From Streptomyces marincola (GTDB taxonomy: Bacteria > Actinomycetota > Actinomycetes > Streptomycetales > Streptomycetaceae): 64,000 nt of DNA. Location of the stretch: positions 2,041,001 through 2,105,000 of the forward strand of contig NZ_CP084541.1 in assembly GCF_020410765.1 (NCBI RefSeq), in the 5' to 3' direction. The first letter of the stretch is position 1, and the number at the start of each line of letters is the position of its first letter. A program made the translations under genes and the position numbers. Below, one piece after another: positions 51,497 to 60,454 of the stretch. A model generated the notes under the pieces. The model made no database searches and had not been told where the DNA came from. It saw nothing but the letters and a program-made list of their open reading frames with translations.

Positions 51497-52141
51497 TCAG
51501 ACGTCGTCGCCGATGACGGGCTCGGGCAGGGAGCCCGCGTTGTGCTCCAGCAGGCGCCAGCCGCGCACGCCCTGGCCGAGGACCGACCAGGCGCAGTTCG
51601 ACAGCCCGCCCAGGGCCTCCCAGCTCGACGCCGGCAGGCCGAGCAGCCGGCCGATGGTGGTGCGGATGGTGCCGCCGTGGCTGACGACGACGAGCACGCC
51701 GCCCGGTGGCAGCTTCTCGGCGGCCCGCTCGACGAGGGGCGCGGCCCGGTCGGCGACCTCGGTCTCCAGTTCGCCGCCGCCCCGCCTGACGGCCTCGCCG
51801 CGCTTCCAGGCCGCGTACTGCTCGCCGAACCGGGCCATGATCTCGTCGTGCGTCAGGCCCTGCCACGCGCCGGCGTACGTCTCGCGCAGCCCTTCGTCGT
51901 GCGTGACGTCGAGGCCGGTGACGGCGGCCAGCTCGGCCGCGGTGTCACGCGTGCGCCGCAGGTCGGAGGAGATGATGGCGTGCGGCCCCAGGGTGGCGAG
52001 CAGCCGGGCGGAACGCTTGGCCTGCGCCCGGCCGGTCTCCGTCAGGTCCACGTCGGTGGTGCCCTGGAAACGACGCTCCACGTTCCACGCGGTCTGCCCG
52101 TGCCGCCACAGCACGATGCGCCGCGCGCCCTCGGCGGTCAG
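51497..52141 (-). CDS. Histidine phosphatase family protein
   Basis: Phosphoglycerate-mutase-like fold: catalytic RHG motif (VLWRHGQTAWN), a second SSDLRRTRDTA arginine motif, Glu in LRETYAGAWQG and the second His in VSHGGTI. Homologues begin ~10 residues before RHG. The only in-frame start that allows this is CTG 52141, whose bases overlap the rsfS stop (CTGA) and which has GGTGAGG just upstream. The next start, GTG 52114, would leave only three residues before RHG. I favour CTG 52141 (214 residues). It is coupled to rsfS. Confidence 0.85.
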   Translation of the reverse strand: MTAEGARRIVLWRHGQTAWNVERRFQGTTDVDLTETGRAQAKRSARLLATLGPHAIISSDLRRTRDTAAELAAVTGLDVTHDEGLRETYAGAWQGLTHDEIMARFGEQYAAWKRGEAVRRGGGELETEVADRAAPLVERAAEKLPPGGVLVVVSHGGTIRTTIGRLLGLPASSWEALGGLSNCAWSVLGQGVRGWRLLEHNAGSLPEPVIGDDV

Positions 52142-52569
52142 CTGACCTCACCGCCCCGCGTGTCCGTCTCGCGCGCGTGCTCGGCGGCCCGGCCGCGGGT
52201 GGCCTTGGCGTCCTCGGGCAGCTCGATGGCCGGGCAGTCCTTCCACAGCCGCTCCAGGGCGTAGAAGACGCGCTCCTCGGCGTGCTGCACGTGGACCACG
52301 ATGTCCACGTAGTCGAGGAGCACCCAGCGGCCCTCGCGCTCGCCCTCCCGGCGGACGGGCTTGGTGCCGAACGTCTTCAGCAGGTGCTCCTCGATGCCGT
52401 CGACGATCGACTTGACCTGCCGGTCGTTCGGCGCGGAGGCGAGCAGGAAGGCGTCGGTGATGGCCAGCACGTCGCTGACGTCGTACGCGATGATGTCGTG
52501 CGCGAGCTTGTCGGCCGCCGCCTGGGCGGCGGCCTCGACCAGCTCGGTGGCGCGGTCCGTTGCGGTCAC
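52138..52569 (-). CDS. rsfS: Ribosome silencing factor RsfS (Iojap)
   Basis: 143 residues from GTG 52569 (GAGGAGA ~10 bases upstream); the frame is open to 52638. The family core is complete: DIIAYDVSDVLAITDAFLLAS, NDRQVKSIVDGIEE, REGEREGRWVLLDYVDIVVH and ERVFYALERLWKD. RsfS binds ribosomal protein uL14 and blocks subunit joining in starvation. The nadD-LytR-rsfS-phosphatase order is standard in Streptomyces. Confidence 0.93.
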   Translation of the reverse strand: MTATDRATELVEAAAQAAADKLAHDIIAYDVSDVLAITDAFLLASAPNDRQVKSIVDGIEEHLLKTFGTKPVRREGEREGRWVLLDYVDIVVHVQHAEERVFYALERLWKDCPAIELPEDAKATRGRAAEHARETDTRGGEVS

Positions 52570-52644
52570 GGGTGCGGCTGTCTCCTCGGTCTCGCGGGCG
52601 TCGGTCCCGGCGGTCTGTTCCAGGGTCTCACGCCGCACTGACGG

Positions 52645-54384
52645 TCACGGTTCATAATCCTCGCCCAGGACGATCGTCACATCGGCATTTCCTGCGGCCT
52701 CACCCTGGGTGACGGACTCCTCGGGCAGCCCGAGGGTCGCGGCCACCTCCCTGGCGGTCTCCAGGTGGGCCTCGTCGGCGTAGGTCACGCCGGACTCGCC
52801 GGCCGGTTCGCCGACCCGGCGGCTGTCCGCGACGGTGAAGCCGCCGTTGACCAGCGCGATCCTGGCGGTCTCCAGGTGGGCCTCGTCGCCGCCGGTGGCG
52901 TCCCGGATGCCGATGCGCGGCACGGCGCCGGCCTCGGTGTTCCGCACGGTGCCGCCCAGCACGTCCGTCACCAGGCCCTCGGCGGTCGCGTCGCTGATCG
53001 TGCCGTCGGCCTCGACGGGCAGCGGTTCCGTGGTGTGGGCGCCGTCCTGGGCGTAGCCGGCGAGCCGGGCGAGGCTGATGCCCAGGTCGTCCTCGGTGAG
53101 CGAGGGGTCGGTGATCTGGGTGAGGCTCTCCACCACCCGGACGGCCGCCTCCTCCTCGCTGGGGAGCTTCATCAGGACGGCGTGCATCACCTGGCCGAAA
53201 CGGGCCAGCTGCGCGTCCTGCCCCTCGTCCTCGCCCCGGTGGGAGGCGTAGGCGATGGCGGCCCTGCCGTCCAGCGGCACGTCCTCGCCGAGGGCGACCA
53301 GCGGCGCGCCCTCCTCCTCGCCCGCCACCTCGGCGTCGGTGTCGACGGTGATGCCGCCGACCAGGTCGACGAGGATCTCCAGGTAGGGCGTGTCGAGGCG
53401 CCAGGTGCCCTTGATGTCGGCGCCGAGCAGGGTGCCGAGGGAGTCGCGGACCGAGCCCGCGGCCTCCTCCGTGACGGCCTGCCCGAGGGTGGTGGCGCCG
53501 CCGTCGGGGGTGACGGCGAGTTCGTTGGGGAGCAGGAGCGTGGTGCCCGTCCCGTCGGTCTCGTTGGCGACGAGCAGGGCCGTCGCCGTCTCGTCCGAGT
53601 CGGTCTGCCGCAGGTGGACGACGATCACGTCGCGCACCTCGGGCGCCGCGGCGGCGTCGTCCTCGCCCGGGCCCCCGAGGCCGGGCAGCCGGCCGGTGGC
53701 CCACAGCAGCGCGGTCCCGCCGAGCACGAGGACGACCAGCGCGATGATCAGCAGGCGCAGCCGGCCGCGTCCGCGGCGTTTGGCCTCCTCGCGGCGCTCG
53801 GTGCGGCTCTCGCTGAACTTGAGCCAGTCGATGACGTCCTCGGAGTCGTCGTTCTGCTCCTCGACGAACGAGAACTGCTCGGTCCTGTAGTCGTCGTCCG
53901 GCGGCCTGCGCTGCTGCGGAACGGCCGCCGCGGCCGGGTCGGGTCCGGAGATCTCGGCGGGGGCGCCGGGGGCGGCGGGGGCGGGCGGCTGCTCCGCGGT
54001 GCCGGCCTCCGCGCCGTACCCGGGGTCGTATCCGGCCGCGTGACCGGGAGCGGTGGTCTCGGGAGCCGCCTGCTGGTACCCGGTGCTGTAGTCGAACGTC
54101 CCGGTGGCGGGCTGCTGGGCTCCGGTCTCGGGAACGCCCTGGCCCGCGTAGGCGTCGCCGTACCCGTACCCCCCGTGGCCGCCGGATCCGGCGTAGGCGT
54201 CGTAGCCGCCCTGGTAGCCGTCCCAGGCCGGCCGGCCGGTCTCCCACGCGGGGGGCTGCGGGCCCGTTCCGGCGCCGTAGTCCTGCTGGTCGGACGGTGG
54301 TTGGTCGGCGGCCGGGTAGAGCGGACGCCCGTACTCGTCATAGCCGTAGGGCTGACCGTACGGGTCGTATCGGTCGTTCACCAC
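52645..54384 (-). CDS. LCP/LytR_C-domain membrane protein
   Basis: 579 residues. A Tyr/Gly/Pro-rich cytoplasmic tail (1-195) precedes one membrane helix (LLIIALVVLVLGGTALLWA, ~212-230), an LCP-like extracellular domain (~250-430; VGGITVDTDAEV, AIAYASHRGED) and a LytR C-terminal domain (~470-575). LCP proteins attach glycopolymers to peptidoglycan; the catalytic Arg pattern here is not canonical. Lies between nadD and rsfS. Start is GTG 54384 or 54381. Confidence 0.8.
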   Translation of the reverse strand: MVNDRYDPYGQPYGYDEYGRPLYPAADQPPSDQQDYGAGTGPQPPAWETGRPAWDGYQGGYDAYAGSGGHGGYGYGDAYAGQGVPETGAQQPATGTFDYSTGYQQAAPETTAPGHAAGYDPGYGAEAGTAEQPPAPAAPGAPAEISGPDPAAAAVPQQRRPPDDDYRTEQFSFVEEQNDDSEDVIDWLKFSESRTERREEAKRRGRGRLRLLIIALVVLVLGGTALLWATGRLPGLGGPGEDDAAAAPEVRDVIVVHLRQTDSDETATALLVANETDGTGTTLLLPNELAVTPDGGATTLGQAVTEEAAGSVRDSLGTLLGADIKGTWRLDTPYLEILVDLVGGITVDTDAEVAGEEEGAPLVALGEDVPLDGRAAIAYASHRGEDEGQDAQLARFGQVMHAVLMKLPSEEEAAVRVVESLTQITDPSLTEDDLGISLARLAGYAQDGAHTTEPLPVEADGTISDATAEGLVTDVLGGTVRNTEAGAVPRIGIRDATGGDEAHLETARIALVNGGFTVADSRRVGEPAGESGVTYADEAHLETAREVAATLGLPEESVTQGEAAGNADVTIVLGEDYEP

Positions 54385-54402
54385 TGCCGCCCTTCAGTCC
54401 GT

Positions 54403-55026
54403 TCAGCGATCCGGTCCCGCGAGGTCCCGGTACAGCGCCCGCTTGTCGATGTAACGCACCACCCCGTCCGGCACCAGATACCAGACCGGGTCGCCGCGGG
54501 CGACCCGCTCGCGGCAGTCCGTCGAGGAGATGGCGAGCGCGGGGACCTCGACCAGGGACACCCCGCCGCCGGGAAGTCCTGGATCGGCCAGGACGTGCCC
54601 GGGGCGGGTGACCCCGATGAAGTGGGCGAGTGAGAAGAGTTCACCGGCGTCGCGCCATCCCAGGATCTGTGCGAGGGCGTCGGCGCCGGTGATGAAGAAC
54701 AGGTCGGCGTCGCTGTGTTCGGTCCGCAGATCGCGCAACGTGTCGATGGTGTACGTCTTGCCGCCGCGGTCGATGTCGATCCTGCTCACCGAGAACTGCG
54801 GGTTGGAGGCGGTCGCGATGACCGTCATCAAGTACCGGTCCTCGGGCGGGGAGACGGCACGGTGGCCCTTCTGCCACGGCCGGCCGGTCGGCACGAAGAT
54901 CACTTCGTCGAGGTGGAAACGGGCCGCCACCTCGCTCGCGGCGACCAGGTGACCGTGGTGGACGGGATCGAACGTCCCGCCCATCACGCCGAGCCGCCGC
55001 TTGCCCGACCCTATCGGCTCCTGCAT
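54403..55026 (-). CDS. nadD: Nicotinate-nucleotide adenylyltransferase
   Basis: 207 residues from ATG 55026. The nucleotidyl transfer motif GGTFDPVHHGHL at the start, FFITGADALAQIL in the middle and the ISSTDCR motif near the end are all intact. Makes nicotinate adenine dinucleotide in NAD synthesis. The frame is open to GTG 55071, but those bases code the end of a small membrane protein, so 55026 is preferred. Confidence 0.95.
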   Translation of the reverse strand: MQEPIGSGKRRLGVMGGTFDPVHHGHLVAASEVAARFHLDEVIFVPTGRPWQKGHRAVSPPEDRYLMTVIATASNPQFSVSRIDIDRGGKTYTIDTLRDLRTEHSDADLFFITGADALAQILGWRDAGELFSLAHFIGVTRPGHVLADPGLPGGGVSLVEVPALAISSTDCRERVARGDPVWYLVPDGVVRYIDKRALYRDLAGPDR

Positions 55027-55037
55027 GGCCGGCCCGC

Positions 55038-55196
55038 CTAGCGGTCGCGGTTGAGCCGCGTCGTGATCCACAGGAGCAGGAGCAGCGCGGCGAGTGCGCC
55101 CGCGCCGATGGCGTAGGCGTTGAGGCTGTCGTGCTGGCCCCCCTCCGCGAGGGTGCGCAGGGCGGAGGCGCTGGGGGAGGTGGTGAGCTGCGTCAT
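55038..55196 (-). CDS. Conserved small membrane protein upstream of nadD
   Basis: 52 residues, from ATG 55196 to TAG 55,038-55,040. A polar N-terminal half (LRTLAEGGQHDSLNAYAIG) is followed by one membrane helix (GALAALLLLLWITT) and a basic end. Such a protein is a regular neighbour of nadD in Streptomyces genomes. It ends 11 bases before nadD. Confidence 0.8.
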   Translation of the reverse strand: MTQLTTSPSASALRTLAEGGQHDSLNAYAIGAGALAALLLLLWITTRLNRDR

Positions 55197-55330
55197 ACGC
55201 GGACCTATCCGGGAACGGGGCTGCTGGGACTCAGTGTCATCGTATGCGGAGGACTATGCCATGGCCTCTTGCCCCCGCTGCTCGCGTGCGGTGGGGTGGA
55301 GAGCCGGGCGAGGAGCGAGGGGGTTCCATC

Positions 55331-56479
55331 ATGACGGACGGCTTCGAGGACGGCGGCGGGGGCGGGCGGGGCAGAACGCGGTTCCCCGGTCTGTCCTCGC
55401 GCGCCTACGAGCACCCGGCCGACCGTTCCGCGCTGGTCGCGCTGCGGAAGCTGACCGGGTTCGACGTGGTCTTCAAGGCGCTCAGCGGCATGCTGCCCGA
55501 GCGCAGCCTGCGGCTGCTCTTCCTGTCCGACTCGGTCCGGGTGAGCGAACGGCAGTTCGCCCACCTGCACCAGATGCTGCTCGACGCGTGCTGGGTGCTC
55601 GACCTGGAGAAGGTCCCGGCGATGTACGTCACCCAGGACCCGCGGCCCAACGCGATGTGCGTCGGCCTCGACCAGCCGGTCATCGTGCTGACCACGGGTC
55701 TGATCGAGTTGCTCGACGAGGACGAGACCCGCGTGGTCATCGGGCACGAGGTCGGGCACGCCCTGTCGGGGCACGCGGTCTACCGGACGCTGCTGCTGTT
55801 CCTGACGAACATGGCCGTCCGCGTGGCGTGGATCCCGCTCGGCAACCTCGCGATCATGGCGATCGTGACGTCGCTGCGCGAGTGGTTCCGCAAGTCGGAG
55901 CTGTCGGCCGACCGCGCCGGGCTCCTCGTCGGGCAGGACCCGCAGGTGTCGATCCGCGGCCTGATGAAGCTCGCCGGCGGGGACCACCTGCACGAGATGA
56001 ACGTCGACGCCTTCCTCGAACAGGCCGACGAGTACGAGGCGGGCGGCGATCTGCGGGACTCGGTGCTGAAGATCGTCAACGTGCTGCCGCGCAGCCACCC
56101 CTTCGCGGTCGTGCGGGCCGCCGAGTTGCGCGCGTGGTCGCAGAGCCGGGACTACCAGCGGATCATGGACGGCCACTACCCGCGGCGGGAGGAGGACGGG
56201 GACGCGTCGGTCAGCGGCTCGGTGCGGGACTCGGCGGCGCACTTCACGGAGCGGGTGCGCACGAGCAGGGACCCGTTGGTCAAGCTCGTGAACGACGTGG
56301 CGGGCGGCGCCGGCCATCTGGGCGGCAGGCTGCGGGACTTCGCGGCGGGCGCGGCCCGTTCCGCGCGCGACGCGGCGGGCGGCGGCTCCGCGCGCGACAC
56401 GGCGGCGGGCGGAGGCAGCGGCAGCGGCGAGGACGCCGGCGGCCCTAGTGGTCCGGAGGAGGGCCGGGCGGGTCGCTGA
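55331..56479 (+). CDS. M48-family zinc metallopeptidase
   Basis: 382 residues from ATG 55331. The HEVGH zinc motif is at 139-143 with the third ligand Glu in SELSADRAG. The hydrophobic stretch between (LLLFLTNMAVRVAWIPLG) could be membrane-embedded, as in HtpX/Oma1 relatives. A disordered Gly/Ala/Ser tail ends the protein. The last 35 bases overlap the convergent gene's 3' end. Confidence 0.85.
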   Translation: MTDGFEDGGGGGRGRTRFPGLSSRAYEHPADRSALVALRKLTGFDVVFKALSGMLPERSLRLLFLSDSVRVSERQFAHLHQMLLDACWVLDLEKVPAMYVTQDPRPNAMCVGLDQPVIVLTTGLIELLDEDETRVVIGHEVGHALSGHAVYRTLLLFLTNMAVRVAWIPLGNLAIMAIVTSLREWFRKSELSADRAGLLVGQDPQVSIRGLMKLAGGDHLHEMNVDAFLEQADEYEAGGDLRDSVLKIVNVLPRSHPFAVVRAAELRAWSQSRDYQRIMDGHYPRREEDGDASVSGSVRDSAAHFTERVRTSRDPLVKLVNDVAGGAGHLGGRLRDFAAGAARSARDAAGGGSARDTAAGGGSGSGEDAGGPSGPEEGRAGR

Positions 56480-57533
56480 CGGCGAACGTGCCGCACAGCA
56501 CGGCGCCTTCGCCGTCGAGGTCGTGCGGGTCGGTGCCCGCGGTGGCGGGCGGCTCGGCCCGCTCGCCCGCGAACAGCGGGCGCAGGGCCGACGAGGTGTC
56601 GGCCGCGCAGTCCATCGGCCCGGCCAGCGTGTCGGCCTGGCGCAGCACGACGGTGCGCTCCCGCAGCTCCTTCTCGCCGAACTGGAGCCGCAGTTCGCGC
56701 TGCACCGTGTAGAGCGAGACGTCCGCGTCCGGCGCGCCCGCGGGACGGAGCGCGTAGACGAAGACGTGGCGGCCGTCGACCTGGAGGACGTCATCGGCGA
56801 TCTCCGTGAACGTGAACCCGCCGTCGACGCGCACCTGCTGGTCGACCAGCCTGGCCTCGGTCGCGTCGAACCGCACGAGCCAGTCCGTGACGGCGCCCGA
56901 GCGCGGCTCCTGGGCGTTGAGCGCGCTGTCGAACTGCCGTTGCTGCTCGGTGCCGAGCAGCTCGCGCACCGGCACGGTGGTGGCGCCGGTCAGCACGTCG
57001 GGGGTCATCGCCCCGGTGACCACGAACTCCTTGGCCAGGGTGAGGGCGGTGAGCACCTGCTCGCGCGTGAAGTGGTCGGTGGCCCGCGGGTCGGGCAGGG
57101 CGACGCCGCCGGCGCCCGCTCCGTAGCCCTCGGCCGGGGTGCCCGCGTACAGGCCCTCGGGATCGACCGCCGGCACGGCGTCCTCGGGGAGGAGCGCGAC
57201 GGTGACCGCGGCCGGCCGGTCGGCGCGCAGGGCGGGCGGAGCGCCGTACGGGTTGTTCGCGCCGAGGTAGATGGCGGCGGCGAAGGCCGCCAGGATGATC
57301 AGGGCCAGGACGATGCCCTGCCTCGGCACCGCCCGCGCGCCGGCGGGCGCGGGCTCGGGCGCGCGCGTGCGCACCGCGGTGGTGTGGTCCTCCAGCCGTT
57401 GCTGGGCGGAATACTCCTGGAGGCGGGCAGCCTTGACGAACGACTCGTCGAAGACGGTCGACTGGTACTCCTCGTCCCCGGCTCCCGGGGCGCCTCCTGG
57501 AGTCCCCTCCGGAGGCTCGGCACGCCCGGCCAC
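56445..57533 (-). CDS. Conserved membrane-anchored protein of the proA region
   Basis: 362 residues. A cytoplasmic start with a VFDESFVKAARLQEYSAQQR motif, one membrane helix (~74-92, IVLALIILAAFAAAIYLGA), then an extracellular alpha/beta domain. Its opening acidic motif recurs in the next gene (VLDEDFVEAAEIHEPTAAER), so the two are likely paralogues. Conserved in Streptomyces, unknown function. Overlaps the M48 gene by 35 bases on the opposite strand. Confidence 0.75.
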   Translation of the reverse strand: MAGRAEPPEGTPGGAPGAGDEEYQSTVFDESFVKAARLQEYSAQQRLEDHTTAVRTRAPEPAPAGARAVPRQGIVLALIILAAFAAAIYLGANNPYGAPPALRADRPAAVTVALLPEDAVPAVDPEGLYAGTPAEGYGAGAGGVALPDPRATDHFTREQVLTALTLAKEFVVTGAMTPDVLTGATTVPVRELLGTEQQRQFDSALNAQEPRSGAVTDWLVRFDATEARLVDQQVRVDGGFTFTEIADDVLQVDGRHVFVYALRPAGAPDADVSLYTVQRELRLQFGEKELRERTVVLRQADTLAGPMDCAADTSSALRPLFAGERAEPPATAGTDPHDLDGEGAVLCGTFAVSDPPGPPPDH

Positions 57534-57750
57534 CCCTCCAGCGTAGGTCGCCGCGCGAGGTGGAAAAAGCCCTTGTGGCCGCGTATTCGCGTCGTCGGCC
57601 GCATGAGCGCGTGGTACCGCGCGCGCCGCGACCGGTGAGCCGTGCGGGAAGGCGCACGGCGCGCGGTGCGGGTGGAGGGCGCGCGGCCGGTGACGCGCGG
57701 CGCGAACGGCGCGCGCGGGCCCGGGAACCGGGCCGGTCCGCCCGGGGCGG

Positions 57751-58389
57751 TCAGGGGCCGTGGTCGGGCATCTCGGCGTCGAAGACGGTCTGTTCCTCGT
57801 CCTCCCGCTCCGCGTCCCGGGCCGGCGTCTGCCCGGCGCGCTGAACGGCTATGAAGGCGAAGGCGATGACGCTGATGCCCATCACCATGGCGAGCATGCA
57901 CGCGACGGGCCGCTGCCACCGCGCGGGCCGCCAGGCCGGCGGCAGGGACTCGCGCCCGCGAGGGCCGCGTATCACCTCGCCGCCGCCCGGCCGTCCGCCG
58001 CGCTCGCCGCGGCCGGCCCCGGGACGCGGCCCGTGCGCCGGGCCGTCCTCGTCGTCCTCGTCCGGCAGGTAGCGCAGGTAGTCGGAGCGGTCGAACCGCC
58101 CCTCGTCGTCCTGGTCCCCGTCCGCGTCGAACCCCGCCAGGCCGTCCGAGGTGCCGGGGTCGAGATCGGGATCCCGGTAGAACCCCAGCTCGGAGGCCGC
58201 CTCGGCCTCGGCACGCTCCATCGCCGCGTAGAGGATCCGCTCGGCCGCGGTCGGCTCGTGGATCTCCGCGGCCTCGACGAAGTCCTCGTCGAGGACCACG
58301 GCGGCGAACACCTCGTCGGCTACCCCGCGATCATCGCTGTCGGGCCCGTCGCCGTCGCGAAACGGCGGGCCCCCCACGTCGTCCGGCAC
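57751..58389 (-). CDS. Conserved membrane protein, related to the 56,445 gene
   Basis: 212 residues with a long acidic cytoplasmic half that includes a VLDEDFVEAAEIHEPTAAER motif, a basic Pro/Gly linker and one membrane helix (~163-184) near the C-terminus. Shares the acidic N-terminal motif with its neighbour. No enzyme motif. Confidence 0.7.
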   Translation of the reverse strand: MPDDVGGPPFRDGDGPDSDDRGVADEVFAAVVLDEDFVEAAEIHEPTAAERILYAAMERAEAEAASELGFYRDPDLDPGTSDGLAGFDADGDQDDEGRFDRSDYLRYLPDEDDEDGPAHGPRPGAGRGERGGRPGGGEVIRGPRGRESLPPAWRPARWQRPVACMLAMVMGISVIAFAFIAVQRAGQTPARDAEREDEEQTVFDAEMPDHGP

Positions 58390-58438
58390 GCGTCCAGCCT
58401 AGAAGGAATGAGCGCGCAGCGGGAGGGCCGCCCGGAAT

Positions 58439-59725
58439 TCACTCCCTGAGGTGGCCGTCCCCGGTGACCACGTAGGTGGTCGAGGTGAGTTCGGGGAGGC
58501 CCATCGGGCCCCGGGCGTGCAGCTTCTGCGTGGAGATGCCGATCTCCGCACCGAAGCCGAACTGCCCGCCGTCGGTGAAACGGGTCGAGGCGTTGACCAT
58601 GACGGCCGCCGAGTCCATCAGCGAGACGAACCGCCGGGCCGCCGCCGTGTCCCGCGTGACGATCGCCTCGGTGTGGCCCGAGGTCCAGCGGCGGATGTGG
58701 GCCACCGCGGCGTCCAGGGTGGGCACCACGGCCGCGGCGATGTCGTAGCCGAGGTACTCCGTCTCCCAGTCCGCGTCCGTCGCGGGCAGCACCTCGGTGC
58801 CCGCGTCGAGCCCGGCCTTCTGCCACGCCTCGTCGCCGTGGACCCGCACGCCCGCCTCGGTGAGCGCGGCGAGCGCGCGCGGCAGGAACCGTTCGGCGAT
58901 GCCCGCGTGCACCAGCACGGTCTCGGCCGCGTTGCACACGCTGGGGCGCTGCGCCTTGGAGTTGACCAGGATGTCGACGGCCATGTCGAGGTCGGCCAGC
59001 TCGTCCACGTACACGTGGCAGTTGCCCACGCCGGTCTCGATCACCGGCACGGTCGACTCCCGCACCACGGTCTGGATCAGGGTCTCGCCCCCGCGCGGGA
59101 TGAGCACGTCCACCAGGCCGCGGGCGCGCATCAGCTCGTGCGCCGACTCCCGGCCCTCCCCCGGGACCAGCTGAACGGCGTCCGCCGGCAGCCCGGCCCC
59201 CGCGACCGCGTCGCGCAGGACGGCGACCAGCGCCGTGTTGGACGCGTAGGCGGAGGAGGAGCCGCGCAGCAGCACCGCGTTCCCCGACTTGAGGCACAGC
59301 GCAGCGGCGTCCACGGTCACGTTCGGCCTGGCCTCGTAGATGATCCCGACGACGCCGAGCGGCACGCGGACCTGGCGCAGCTCCAGGCCGTTGGGCAGCG
59401 TCGAGCCGCGCACGACCTCGCCCACCGGGTCGGGCAGCGCCACCACGTCCCGCACGTCGGCCGCGATGGCGGCGATCCGCCGCGGCGTGAGCGTCAGCCG
59501 GTCGACGATCGCGTCCGCGGTGCCCGCGGCCCGCGCGCGTTCGATGTCGCGCGCGTTGGCCTCGACGATCTCCGCCGCGCGCTCGGTGAGCGCGTCGGCG
59601 ACCGCGAGCAGCGCGGCGTCCCGCGCCGTGCGCGGCAGCGGTGCCAGTTCGGCCGCCGCCGCCCTGGCGCGGCGTGCGGTGACGAGGACGGGTGAGGTGC
59701 CGGTCGAGTCCGCTGAGTCGCTCAT
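58439..59725 (-). CDS. proA: Glutamate-5-semialdehyde dehydrogenase
   Basis: 428 residues from ATG 59725. Full aldehyde-dehydrogenase-type fold with GVVGIIYEARPNVTVDAAAL, PRGGETLIQTV, the GNCHVYVDELADL segment and the catalytic Cys in RPSVCNAAETVLVH. Converts gamma-glutamyl phosphate to the semialdehyde in proline synthesis, the step after ProB, encoded nearby at 60,455. Confidence 0.96.
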   Translation of the reverse strand: MSDSADSTGTSPVLVTARRARAAAAELAPLPRTARDAALLAVADALTERAAEIVEANARDIERARAAGTADAIVDRLTLTPRRIAAIAADVRDVVALPDPVGEVVRGSTLPNGLELRQVRVPLGVVGIIYEARPNVTVDAAALCLKSGNAVLLRGSSSAYASNTALVAVLRDAVAGAGLPADAVQLVPGEGRESAHELMRARGLVDVLIPRGGETLIQTVVRESTVPVIETGVGNCHVYVDELADLDMAVDILVNSKAQRPSVCNAAETVLVHAGIAERFLPRALAALTEAGVRVHGDEAWQKAGLDAGTEVLPATDADWETEYLGYDIAAAVVPTLDAAVAHIRRWTSGHTEAIVTRDTAAARRFVSLMDSAAVMVNASTRFTDGGQFGFGAEIGISTQKLHARGPMGLPELTSTTYVVTGDGHLRE

Positions 59726-59857
59726 ACGTGAAGCGTAGCCGCCGGGCGCGCGCCGCCGGGACGCGTTTCCCGGGGAACGCCGGGGAACGGTCCCCCGCCC
59801 GCCGCGGGAGCGCGTGCGCCCGCGCGCGAGGTCGCACGGCATCGAAGGTCCGCGCGT

Positions 59858-60199
59858 TCAGAACGGGTGCACGCCGACCGGTGACGCGGGCGGCGGCCCG
59901 TAGCCCTCGGCGACGCGCTGGCGGTAGGTCTCGCGGCCGATGACTTCGAGCCCGACGATCTCCCACGGCGGCAGCTGCGCGGTGCGCCGGTGCTCCCCCC
60001 ACAGGCGGAGCGCGAGGGCCGCGGCGTCGTGCAGGTCGCGCGCCTCCTCCCAGTACCTGATCTCGGCGTGGTCGCTCGCGTACCGGCTGGTCAGCAGGAA
60101 CGGGTGGTCGTCGGCGAGGCGTTCGAGGCCGCGCCGGACGTCCGGCAGCGGCGTCGCCTCACCCGCGACGCTGAGCGTGATGTGCCACAGCCGTGACAC
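59858..60199 (-). CDS. Conserved hypothetical protein between proA and proB
   Basis: 113 residues from GTG 60199. Compact alpha/beta protein (LWHITLSVAGEATPLPDVR, HAEIRYWEEARDLHDAAALA, PPWEIVGLEVIGRETYR), conserved in Streptomyces at this place. No function known. Upstream in-frame sequence to 60328 is low-complexity and probably not translated. Confidence 0.7.
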   Translation of the reverse strand: MSRLWHITLSVAGEATPLPDVRRGLERLADDHPFLLTSRYASDHAEIRYWEEARDLHDAAALALRLWGEHRRTAQLPPWEIVGLEVIGRETYRQRVAEGYGPPPASPVGVHPF

Positions 60200-60285
60200 G
60201 TCGGCCCCCGCCTCCCCCCGACGCGGCGTTTCCCCGACGCTGGCCAGTCGTCTCACCGGCAGCCTCCTGACGTGGTGCTGAAGTG

Positions 60286-60310
60286 GTGCGGTGCGGTGCG
60301 GTGCCGTGCG
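60286..60310. repeat. Five tandem GTGCG units
   Basis: Five consecutive 5-base units of GTGCG type (the fourth is GTGCC) in the leader of the small gene between proB and proA. Repeats of this size can vary in number by slippage. Confidence 0.7.
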
Positions 60311-60454
60311 GTCCGGTCGCGGCACCACGCAAAAGTGGACCAGTTCGCGTGACCCGACGCGGCCTTTTCCCGGAACCTTCCGTGGAAAGACTGGTCTTTC
60401 ACGAATCGGCCACCGGACCGGCCCCCCGCCCGGGTAGGAGCCATCGCGCAGGGG

